A stretch of DNA of 9,390 bases from Nanobdellota archaeon (lineage in GTDB: Archaea > Nanobdellota > Nanobdellia > Pacearchaeales > GW2011-AR1), in assembly GCA_018897135.1 (NCBI GenBank), contig JAHILJ010000018.1, forward strand, positions 1-9,390, written 5' to 3'. Shown one piece after another: positions 1 through 5,188 of the stretch. The notes below the pieces were generated by a model. That model was not told where the DNA came from. It made no database searches and saw only the letters and a program-made list of their open reading frames with translations. Each line of letters begins with the position of its first letter. Position 1 is the first letter of the stretch. Made by a program: the position numbers and the translations under genes.

Positions 1-2
1 AA

Positions 3-1964
3 ATTCCTTGTTCCATTGTTTCTCAGTCTTATTATTTAAACATAAAAAACAAAGAAGTTGAAGGAGATTTTGTTTTAGGAGAAAATACATTTGTTTTTCC
101 AGCATCTTTTATAGAAAATTATATTTCTTCTGTTGATCCAAATAAATTAGTTTTTACAAGTCCTGTAACTTTTTCTGTAGGGAGTATTCTTGTTGGAGAA
201 AATAGCTTTTCTTCACCTGACGGATTTTTGAGAAAAATAACTAGTATATCTTCAGATAAAAAAACTGTTTATACAACTTCTGCAACAATGGAACAAGGAA
301 TTTACAATGGAGCTTTTCTTAACTCTGCAAGTCTTTCTCCATCAGGTATAAAAAAGTTTATAGGAAAGAAAGGAATTTCAAAATCTTCTTTACCTTCTGA
401 TTTTGATTTTTCTTTAAACTTTGACGATGTTGTTCTTTTTGATGCAGATGGAAATAATTTGACAATAAATGATCAGATAACTGTAACAGGAAATTATGCT
501 TTTACAACGCAGTTTGGGTTAGGCCTGAATATTGATGAAGGAAAACTTGAAAATTTGCTTTTTGAGAATACTACAAAAGAAAGTTCTAGTTTGAAAATGA
601 TTATTTCAAAAAATTGGCAAGAACCTTTTGAAAAAGAATTTAATTTAGCAGAATATTCTTTTAATCCATTTGTTTTGTGCTGGATACCTACTGCACCTCC
701 TTTCCCAGTTGTTGTAAGACCAGAAATAGATATTTTTACAGGAGTTTCTTTTGCAAGCACTTTTCCGTCAGAAATTTCTGTTTCTCAAGAAGCACTTTTG
801 AAAGCAGGTTTAGAATATAATAACGATTCTTGGAATTTAATAAGTTATTTTTCAAATGATTTTGGATTTTCAAACCCTTTTTCTGAAGGGGATTCTGAAA
901 CCAAAGCATATATTGGGGCAAAATTAAGTCTCATGGTATATGGAATTATAGGTCCTGGAACTACAGTAAAAGATAATTTAAAGTTAGATGTTTCTGAAAA
1001 TTCTTGGAAACTTTCTGGCGGGCTTGAAGCACTTGTTGGAATTAATATGGGTGTTTTTAGTAATTCAATAGGAGATGTTAATAAAACAATTTTTGATTAT
1101 GAAAAACTTTTAGCAGAGGGGGAAATTAGGGAAGAAGATAAATTAGAAGGAAAAATAGTTTTTACAGCTTATGATGGAAGTGACTACGATCTTTATACTA
1201 TAAATGCAGATGGCACAAACAAAAAGAGAATTACATCAAATAGTTTATGGGACGTTTATCCTTTTTGGCACCCAAATGAAGATAAAATAATTTATTCAAC
1301 AAAAGTTCCTTTTGCTTCAGATAATTTTGATATTTATACTATAAATGCAGATGGCACAAACAAACAACAATTAACTTTTAGTTCTTTAGATGAATATTGT
1401 GCTTCTTTTTCTCCAGATGGAACAAAAATAATTTTTAGTGGAACTTATTATATAGAGGGTGATATTTATTTAATGAATTTAAGTGATTCTACTACAACTA
1501 TAATAATAGGCAATGAATATAATAATCAGCATCCTTTTTGGTCCCCTGATGGAGAAAAATTTGTTTTTGAATCAACTATGGATAATGAAAAATCTGAGAT
1601 TTATATAAGCAATTTAATCACAAAAAATATTACTCGTTTAACTAAAAATGATTATGATGATACAACTCCCTCTTTTTCTCCAGATGGAACCAAAATATCT
1701 TATTCTTCAAGTCGTAATGGAGATAAAGATATTTATATAATTAATCTTGATGGTTCAGGTGAGAAAAATATAACAAATGACCAAACAAGATCTGATGGTG
1801 TTCCTTGTTGGTCTCCAGGTGGAAACTATATAGTTTATTCTTCTTCACAAAGTTCAATGAATGGGGAACTTTGGATAATTAATTTAACAAATTATGAAAA
1901 GCATAAATTGGTTTCAACATCTTCCGGTTTTTATAATCTTGGGCACCCTTCTTGGAAAAGATAA
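3..1964 (+). CDS. Secreted-type protein with C-terminal six-bladed TolB-like propeller (5' partial)
   Basis: The frame is open from the first complete codon at position 3, so the gene begins left of the window; the TTG at 228 is only an internal codon. At least 653 residues are visible. The first ~380 are beta-rich and not assignable by me; a segment reading DGFLRKITSIS near residues 72-82 resembles a motif I associate with extracellular beta-rich proteins. Residues ~383-653 form about six PD40/WD40-like repeats, each with a D-[IL]-Y-x-I-N strand and an [FW]-SP-D/G-G turn (for example FSPDGTKI, WSPDGEKF). The last blade stops at HPSWKR without its final strands, and the first repeat begins with the orphan strand GKIVFTA, which suggests velcro closure of a six-bladed ring. 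Such propellers bind proteins or glycans; no catalytic residues are evident. Surface location is inferred, since the signal peptide would lie outside the window. Confidence 0.75.
   Translation: MPCSIVSQSYYLNIKNKEVEGDFVLGENTFVFPASFIENYISSVDPNKLVFTSPVTFSVGSILVGENSFSSPDGFLRKITSISSDKKTVYTTSATMEQGIYNGAFLNSASLSPSGIKKFIGKKGISKSSLPSDFDFSLNFDDVVLFDADGNNLTINDQITVTGNYAFTTQFGLGLNIDEGKLENLLFENTTKESSSLKMIISKNWQEPFEKEFNLAEYSFNPFVLCWIPTAPPFPVVVRPEIDIFTGVSFASTFPSEISVSQEALLKAGLEYNNDSWNLISYFSNDFGFSNPFSEGDSETKAYIGAKLSLMVYGIIGPGTTVKDNLKLDVSENSWKLSGGLEALVGINMGVFSNSIGDVNKTIFDYEKLLAEGEIREEDKLEGKIVFTAYDGSDYDLYTINADGTNKKRITSNSLWDVYPFWHPNEDKIIYSTKVPFASDNFDIYTINADGTNKQQLTFSSLDEYCASFSPDGTKIIFSGTYYIEGDIYLMNLSDSTTTIIIGNEYNNQHPFWSPDGEKFVFESTMDNEKSEIYISNLITKNITRLTKNDYDDTTPSFSPDGTKISYSSSRNGDKDIYIINLDGSGEKNITNDQTRSDGVPCWSPGGNYIVYSSSQSSMNGELWIINLTNYEKHKLVSTSSGFYNLGHPSWKR
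1192..1364 (+). repeat. 32-nt direct repeat, one propeller blade apart
   Basis: Positions 1192-1223 and 1333-1364 are identical over 32 bases and lie exactly 141 nt (47 codons) apart, in the same frame. They encode the start of blades 1 and 2 (YTINADGTNK). A second match of 20 bases occurs at 1404-1423 and 1671-1690 (FSPDGT turn). Identity at silent positions suggests recent blade duplication or gene conversion within the propeller rather than old divergence under selection. Confidence 0.85.
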
Positions 1965-1965
1965 T

Positions 1966-1989
1966 TTTATAAACCTCAATCTTTAAATA
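1966..1989 (+). promoter_or_regulatory. Two candidate TATA boxes for the spt5-uL11 unit
   Basis: The octamers tttataaa (1966-1973) and tttaaata (1982-1989) sit just after the stop of the propeller gene. With the 29-30 nt spacing seen at the other promoters here, they predict transcription starts near 1996 and 2012. Neither coincides with a start codon, so this transcript should carry a 5' leader, unlike the other units in the window. Confidence 0.5.
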
Positions 1990-2040
1990 TTTACATCTTC
2001 TTCTTAAGATATTAAGGAGTTAGATGAAGCAAATTAAAAA

Positions 2041-2124
2041 TCCTCGCGATTTCCTCGAGGTGCTGAGAAATCGCTTTTCAGCGTCGGAAGGAAGGTTAAG
2101 CGAAGGAAACCTTGGTGTCCTCGC
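2041..2124 (+). promoter_or_regulatory. GC-rich, foldable leader element before spt5
   Basis: About 53% G+C across 2041-2125, against roughly 30% around it. Hand folding gives a hairpin at 2042-2060 (CCTCG/CGAGG) and a stronger one at 2062-2082 (nine pairs including one G-U, five-base loop). A competing 8-bp stem pairs 2046-2053 with 2067-2074 and excludes both. A third hairpin at 2081-2124 has a GCG/CGC base and an AAGGTT/AACCTT inner stem, and ends one base before the spt5 ATG. The segment is also open in frame with spt5 from an ATG at 2024 that has AAGGAG at 2014-2019, so it could instead be a 34-residue N-terminal extension. Its GC-rich codons are unlike the neighbouring genes, and characterised archaeal Spt5 proteins lack this extension, so I favour a structured RNA. 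No known RNA family was recognised. Confidence 0.45.
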
Positions 2125-2125
2125 A

Positions 2126-2575
2126 ATGATATTTATAATAAAAGTAACAACAAACAAAGAAGAAAGAGCAGTAGACATGATCTCTGATAGAGCAATTAAA
2201 AAAGAACTAAATGTTTTTTCTGTTTCTCGACCACATGGTTTACGAGGTTATGTTCTTCTCGAAGCTGAAGACAGAGAATCTGCAGAAGAATCTGTTTTTA
2301 ATTTACCATATGTAAAAGGAATTATCGGAAAAACAATTGGCTATGAAGAAATAAAAAACATGGTTGAATCTTCAGCAGAAAATATAATTATAAAAGAAGG
2401 AGATATTGTCGAAATAATTGGAGCAACATTAAAAGGAGAAAAAGCAAGAGTCTCAAGAATAGACAAACAAAAACAAGAAGTTGTTGTGAGTTTGCTTGGA
2501 GCAATGGTCCAATTACCAGTTACTATTAAATTAGATAATGTAAAAGTTATAAGGCGTGAGGAGCAAGAAGAATAA
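2126..2575 (+). CDS. spt5: Transcription elongation factor Spt5 (archaeal NusG family)
   Basis: Processivity factor that binds the RNA polymerase clamp, normally together with Spt4, and closes the DNA channel during elongation. From ATG 2126 the protein has 149 residues, the usual archaeal length. It begins MIFIIKVTT, matching the start of characterised archaeal Spt5 (for example the MIFAVRT start in Methanocaldococcus as I recall it). The NGN domain spans residues ~1-80, with the GLRGYVLLEAE strand at 38-48. The KOW domain is at ~90-117, containing EGDIVEIIGATLKGEKARV, and an acidic tail ends EEQEE. The frame also stays open to ATG 2024, which has a Shine-Dalgarno-like AAGGAG; I reject that start because the added 34 residues have no family counterpart and coincide with a foldable GC-rich segment. 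It is followed after one base by uL11 (TAA-A-ATG), so the two are co-transcribed. spt4 and secE are not in the window. Confidence 0.93.
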   Translation: MIFIIKVTTNKEERAVDMISDRAIKKELNVFSVSRPHGLRGYVLLEAEDRESAEESVFNLPYVKGIIGKTIGYEEIKNMVESSAENIIIKEGDIVEIIGATLKGEKARVSRIDKQKQEVVVSLLGAMVQLPVTIKLDNVKVIRREEQEE

Positions 2576-2576
2576 A

Positions 2577-3251
2577 ATGAATATAAAATTATTAGTTGAA
2601 GGCGGAAGTATGAAACCAGGTCCATCACTTAGTCAAAAACTTGGGCCAGTGGGAATTCCAATCAACAAGGTTATTTCACAAGTTAATGAGGCAACGAAAA
2701 ATTTCAGCGGAATAAAAGTTCCTGTTGAATTAAATGTAAACCCTTCGACAAAAGAATTTGAAATAAAAGTTTTTTCACCACCTGTTTCAGAATTATTAAA
2801 AAAAGAATTAGGAATTTCAAAATCATCTGCTCTTCAGAAAAAAATGCAAGTTGCAAATGCTTCAATAGAACAAATAATTTCTGTTGCAAAAACAAAATTC
2901 TCAAATTTATTATGCAAGGACTTAAAATCTGCAGTAAAAACAGTTGTTGGAAGTTGTGTAAGTGCAGGAATTTTAATAGAAAATAAATCAGCTGTTGAAA
3001 TTGAACAAGATATTGACGCTGGAATTTATGATAAAGAAATTAAACAAGAATCAACAGAAACTTCTCCTGAAAAAAAGGAAGAATTAAAAGAATATTTCAA
3101 TAAATTGAAATCTGTTCAAGATAAAGTAATTAAGAAAGAACAAGCAGAAAAAGAAGCTGCTGATGAAGCAAAAGAAAGTTCAAAAAAGGAAAAAACAGAA
3201 CCTGCAAAAACAGCAGAAGAAAAACCTGCGCCTGCAAAGAAAAAGAAATAG
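2577..3251 (+). CDS. rpl11: Large ribosomal subunit protein uL11 (L11) with long charged tail
   Basis: Ribosomal stalk-base protein that binds the GTPase-associated region of 23S rRNA and helps position translation factors. The N-terminal domain carries the family signature PGPSLSQKLGPVGIPIN (residues 14-30); the more usual GP after the first leucine is SQ here. The C-terminal RNA-binding domain covers ~70-152, with GSCVSAGI and the family's GIYD end motif near 149-152. Known archaeal homologues stop near 160 residues; this one has 224. The extra ~69 residues are rich in Lys, Glu and Ala, partly coiled-coil-like, and end KPAPAKKKK. ATG 2577 is chosen over the GTG at 2556 because the L11 fold starts at MNIKLLVEGG. 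The ATG lies one base after the spt5 stop, with GAGGAG just upstream inside spt5. L1, L10 and P1 do not follow; a tRNA gene does. Confidence 0.94.
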   Translation: MNIKLLVEGGSMKPGPSLSQKLGPVGIPINKVISQVNEATKNFSGIKVPVELNVNPSTKEFEIKVFSPPVSELLKKELGISKSSALQKKMQVANASIEQIISVAKTKFSNLLCKDLKSAVKTVVGSCVSAGILIENKSAVEIEQDIDAGIYDKEIKQESTETSPEKKEELKEYFNKLKSVQDKVIKKEQAEKEAADEAKESSKKEKTEPAKTAEEKPAPAKKKK

Positions 3252-3259
3252 TTTATAAA
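3252..3259 (+). promoter_or_regulatory. TATA box of the tRNA-Pro/eL43 unit
   Basis: Octamer tttataaa immediately after the uL11 stop codon. The first base of the mature tRNA lies 31 nt downstream, so transcription should begin about one base before the tRNA. No other TATA box is placed to serve the genes that follow. Confidence 0.7.
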
Positions 3260-3271
3260 TTAACTATGCTC

Positions 3272-3278
3272 TTTTTTT
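3272..3278 (+). terminator. Oligo-T terminator after uL11
   Basis: A run of seven T residues 20 nt past the uL11 stop codon, with no stem-loop needed, as is usual for archaeal intrinsic termination. It sits between the TATA box and the transcription start of the next unit, so it would end spt5-uL11 transcripts without affecting the tRNA transcript. Confidence 0.45.
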
Positions 3279-3282
3279 ACAA

Positions 3283-3355
3283 GGGGATGTGGGGTAGCCT
3301 GGTAGCCTTTCAGGTTTGGGACCTGACGACCCCGGTTCAAATCCGGGCATTCCCA
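3283..3355 (+). tRNA. tRNA-Pro (anticodon UGG)
   Basis: A 73-nt cloverleaf. The acceptor stem pairs GGGGATG (3283-3289) with CATTCCC (3348-3354), including one G-U. The anticodon stem pairs 3310-3314 with 3322-3326, and the loop TTTGGGA (3315-3321) has anticodon TGG at 3317-3319. The T arm is CCCGG-TTCAAAT-CCGGG (3331-3347). A D loop of AGCCTGGTA type precedes it. The discriminator base is A3355, as expected for archaeal tRNA-Pro. CCA is not encoded, and no intron interrupts the anticodon loop. The eL43 ATG is only nine bases downstream of the 3' end. Confidence 0.97.
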
Positions 3356-3363
3356 TTTATAAT

Positions 3364-3582
3364 ATGCCAAGTAAATCAAAAAAATCAAAATCAGCAGGAA
3401 GATTCGGTCCAAGATATGGAAAAAGAGTAAGAGATAAACTTGTAAAAGTAGAAATTAAACAAAGAAAAAAGCAAAAATGTCCTTTTTGTGGTAAGCTCGG
3501 AGTAAAAAGATTATCAAAAGGAATTTGGAAATGCTCAAGATGTGACAAAAAGTTTGCATCAAATACATACTACTTAGATTAA
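3364..3582 (+). CDS. rpl37ae: Large ribosomal subunit protein eL43 (L37Ae)
   Basis: Small zinc-ribbon ribosomal protein of archaea and eukaryotes. With ATG 3364 it has 72 residues. A basic N-terminus contains AGRFGPRYGKRVR (11-23), the hallmark of the family, and the zinc ribbon is CPFC at 39-42 plus CSRC at 57-60. The family normally continues with a FAGGAY-type strand and a tail of about ten more residues; here it reads FASNTYYLD and stops, so the C-terminus is short. An upstream in-frame start at 3316 would lie inside tRNA-Pro and is rejected. There is no promoter of its own: only eight bases separate it from the tRNA 3' end, so its mRNA is probably released by tRNA 3'-end processing. The stop is followed by A and the Rpo12 ATG. 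Confidence 0.94.
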   Translation: MPSKSKKSKSAGRFGPRYGKRVRDKLVKVEIKQRKKQKCPFCGKLGVKRLSKGIWKCSRCDKKFASNTYYLD

Positions 3583-3583
3583 A

Positions 3584-3721
3584 ATGCCAACATACAAATG
3601 TTTTAAATGTGGAAAGAAGATCAAAAATACAGATCTTGACAAAAGGTTTGTTTGCCCAGGATGCGGCAGCAAAATTTTCTTCAAGCCACGGACAAAACTA
3701 AAAACAGTAAAAGCCGAGTAA
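3584..3721 (+). CDS. rpo12: DNA-directed RNA polymerase subunit Rpo12 (RpoP)
   Basis: Smallest zinc-binding subunit of archaeal RNA polymerase, counterpart of eukaryotic Rpb12, bridging Rpo3/Rpo10 and the second-largest subunit. I found it by translating the gap between eL43 and prefoldin; it has 45 residues. It begins MPTYKCFKCGKKI and has a second CPGCGSKIFFKPR element, giving four zinc ligands at Cys6, Cys9, Cys24 and Cys27. Length and motif order match the family. It starts one base after the eL43 stop (TAA-A-ATG), and its own TAA (3719-3721) is directly followed by the prefoldin ATG. The order eL43-Rpo12-prefoldin beta is common in archaea, which supports the call. Confidence 0.94.
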   Translation: MPTYKCFKCGKKIKNTDLDKRFVCPGCGSKIFFKPRTKLKTVKAE

Positions 3722-4036
3722 ATGGAAAAACAAAAAATCCAAGAAATGCAATTTTTAGAACACAATTTACAAAACTTGCTTCTTCAAAAACAATCTTTTC
3801 AAATGGAATTGTCTGAAATAAATTCTGCATTAAAAGAACTTGAAAATTCGGGCGACGAAACCTTCAAAATAATCGGCCAACTTATGATTAAAGCTGAAAA
3901 GCCAAAAATTTTAAAAGAACTTGCAGAAAAGCAGAAAATTCTAAACCTCAGAATAAAAACAATTCAAGGCCAAGAAAATTCTTTAGCAAAACAATTAGAT
4001 TTTTTTAGGAAAGAGTTGCTTCAATCTAAAAAATAA
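3722..4036 (+). CDS. pfdB: Prefoldin subunit beta
   Basis: Subunit of the hexameric archaeal prefoldin (two alpha, four beta), a cytosolic jellyfish-shaped chaperone that delivers unfolded proteins to the thermosome. The 104 residues are almost entirely two coiled-coil helices (about 1-45 and 65-104) joined by the family's beta hairpin, recognisable as FKIIGQLMIKAEK (48-60). The return helix carries the typical ELAEKQKILNLRIKTI pattern. There is no signal peptide or membrane segment. It begins immediately after the Rpo12 stop with no spacer, so its translation is probably coupled, and it is the last gene of the tRNA-Pro unit. Confidence 0.9.
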   Translation: MEKQKIQEMQFLEHNLQNLLLQKQSFQMELSEINSALKELENSGDETFKIIGQLMIKAEKPKILKELAEKQKILNLRIKTIQGQENSLAKQLDFFRKELLQSKK

Positions 4037-4037
4037 T

Positions 4038-4070
4038 CTATATCCAAAAGTTTCGAAATCTTTATAAATC
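4038..4070 (+). promoter_or_regulatory. sepF promoter with extended upstream element
   Basis: TATA box tttataaa at 4061-4068, 29 nt before ATG 4090, which predicts a leaderless mRNA. The preceding cgaaatc is a likely BRE. The whole 33-nt stretch matches the promoter at 5136-5168 at 25 of 33 positions without gaps, including CTATAT at its left end. Confidence 0.7.
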
Positions 4071-4089
4071 TCTTGGCTCTAAATTTATC

Positions 4090-4476
4090 ATGGCATTCAA
4101 AAGATTAAAAAAGATTTTTTCAGATTCTCTCGGAGATGACGCTGAAGAAGACTATATGGAAATAGATTTAGGTCAAGAACAAAAATCAAATAAAATTTCT
4201 GTAAAACTTTTTGTATTAAAACAATATGAAGAAGTGAACGACATTTTAAGTGCTTTAAGAGAAGGTTATACAATAGCAGTAATTGATATAAGAATATTAA
4301 GAAAAAAAGATTCAATTGAATTAAAAAGAGCTGTGTCAAAAATTAAAAAAACAGTTGACGCTCTTGAAGGTTCAATTGCAGGTTTTGGAGAACACACTGT
4401 GATTGCAACACCTTCTTTTGCAAGAATATACAAAGAAGAACTAAAACCTGACAAAGAAAAAGGAAGCGATTTCTAA
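4090..4476 (+). CDS. sepF: Cell division protein SepF (archaeal, DUF552 family)
   Basis: In archaea that use FtsZ, SepF is the membrane anchor of the Z-ring. The 128 residues begin with a short amphipathic segment MAFKRLKKIF fit for membrane binding, then an acidic linker (residues 14-34). The SepF core runs from ~35 to ~115: a KISVKLFVL strand, a helix ending ILSALREG, the IAVIDIRIL strand, the ELKRAVSKIKKTVDALEGSIAG helix-turn, and the HTVIATPSFARI end. A charged tail follows. The gene stands alone with its own TATA box. FtsZ is not in the window. Its promoter shares an extended element with that of the surface protein at 5189, so the two may be co-regulated. Confidence 0.88.
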   Translation: MAFKRLKKIFSDSLGDDAEEDYMEIDLGQEQKSNKISVKLFVLKQYEEVNDILSALREGYTIAVIDIRILRKKDSIELKRAVSKIKKTVDALEGSIAGFGEHTVIATPSFARIYKEELKPDKEKGSDF

Positions 4477-4480
4477 TAAG

Positions 4481-4488
4481 ATTTAAAA
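4481..4488 (+). promoter_or_regulatory. TATA box of the Dph2-like gene
   Basis: Octamer atttaaaa, 30 nt before ATG 4511, just past the sepF stop codon. The spacing predicts a leaderless transcript. An in-frame stop at 4502-4504 rules out any upstream extension of the coding frame. Confidence 0.55.
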
Positions 4489-4510
4489 CTTGCTATTTAT
4501 TTAACTAAAT

Positions 4511-5134
4511 ATGAAAACATTATTTATTCCAGTAAAAAGTAAAGTAGAAATAAACTCTAAAAAAGTTTTAGAAATTTCATCAAAACTTCCTAAGGAAATC
4601 GCCATTGCATATTCTGTTCAGTATAAAGAAATAGCAGAACAAATTAAAAAAACATTATCAAATAAACACAATATAACTAAAACCACTCAAGTTCTTGGCT
4701 GTAGCAAACCTTTTTTCCCAAAACAAACAAAAGCTATATTAATAATAACAGACGGCGAGTTTCACGCAACTTCGCTCGCTTTTGAAACAAAATTCCCAGT
4801 GTATATATTAAATAGCAACAAGTTTGAACAAGTTTCAACAAAAAGAGTAGAAGTTCTTGAAAAAAAACAAAAAGCTTCTTACATAAATTATCTTAATTCA
4901 AAGCAAATAGGTATTTTAGTTTCAACAAAGCCAGGTCAACAAAAATTAAATCGCGCAATAGATTTTAAAAAAAATTTAAAAAATAAAAAATCTTATTTGT
5001 TTCTTTCAAATAATTTAAATTCAAATGAGTTTGAAAACTTTGGATTAAAATGTTTTGTAAACACTGCTTGTCCTCGGATGGACATGGAAGATTCAAGAAT
5101 AATAAACTTAAATACATTAAACAACCTAAAATAA
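4511..5134 (+). CDS. Dph2-like diphthamide synthase protein lacking the N-terminal domain
   Basis: Archaeal Dph2 is a homodimeric [4Fe-4S] enzyme that cleaves S-adenosylmethionine to transfer an aminocarboxypropyl group to the EF2 histidine, the first step of diphthamide synthesis. Full-length proteins are about 340 residues in three similar domains, each giving one cluster cysteine. This protein has 207 residues and matches only domains 2 and 3: QVLGC with Cys64, DGEFH at 81-85, GILVSTKPGQ at 134-143, and NTACPR with Cys187 followed by an acidic MEDSR. The first domain, with its CYGACD-type motif, is absent and is not found in any frame upstream, where intact sepF lies. The gene has its own promoter and an uninterrupted frame, so it does not look like a decaying fragment. 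It may pair with a separately encoded N-terminal domain or have another role. Family confidence is good; activity is uncertain. Confidence 0.75.
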   Translation: MKTLFIPVKSKVEINSKKVLEISSKLPKEIAIAYSVQYKEIAEQIKKTLSNKHNITKTTQVLGCSKPFFPKQTKAILIITDGEFHATSLAFETKFPVYILNSNKFEQVSTKRVEVLEKKQKASYINYLNSKQIGILVSTKPGQQKLNRAIDFKKNLKNKKSYLFLSNNLNSNEFENFGLKCFVNTACPRMDMEDSRIINLNTLNNLK

Positions 5135-5135
5135 A

Positions 5136-5168
5136 CTATATTCCAAATCACCGAAATATTTATAAACC
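5136..5168 (+). promoter_or_regulatory. Surface-protein promoter with extended upstream element
   Basis: TATA box tttataaa at 5159-5166, preceded by cgaaata. It lies 30 nt before ATG 5189 but only 24 nt before ATG 5183, which supports the later start and a leaderless mRNA. It is similar to the sepF promoter (4038-4070) over its full length. Confidence 0.7.
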
Positions 5169-5188
5169 GAAGTAACTCGTAAATGACA

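Noticed and set aside
1192..1690. Repeats that might suggest a CRISPR or mobile element
   Set aside because: They are in-frame copies of propeller blade motifs in a single protein, not regularly spaced repeats with unique spacers, and no cas or transposase genes are present.
2081..2106. GGAAGGAAG stretch resembling the SRP RNA tetraloop region
   Set aside because: The symmetric loop sequences of SRP helix 8 are not present around it, and no other SRP RNA parts are seen.
2024..2125. Remnant of secE, which often precedes spt5 in archaea
   Set aside because: No SecE-like hydrophobic helix or conserved motif is seen in any plus-strand frame of this segment.
2556..2576. GTG start adding seven residues to uL11
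   Set aside because: It overlaps the end of spt5, and the L11 fold begins at ATG 2577.
3316..3363. In-frame N-terminal extension of eL43 beginning MGPDDPG
   Set aside because: It lies inside the tRNA-Pro gene and has no counterpart in the family; the true start is ATG 3364.
3356..3363. TATA-like tttataat between tRNA-Pro and eL43
   Set aside because: It is eight bases from the ATG; a start 29-30 nt downstream would fall inside the coding region.
4097..4454. Minus-strand ORFs opposite sepF
   Set aside because: They are antisense shadows of a recognised gene and have low-complexity Leu/Phe/Ser composition.
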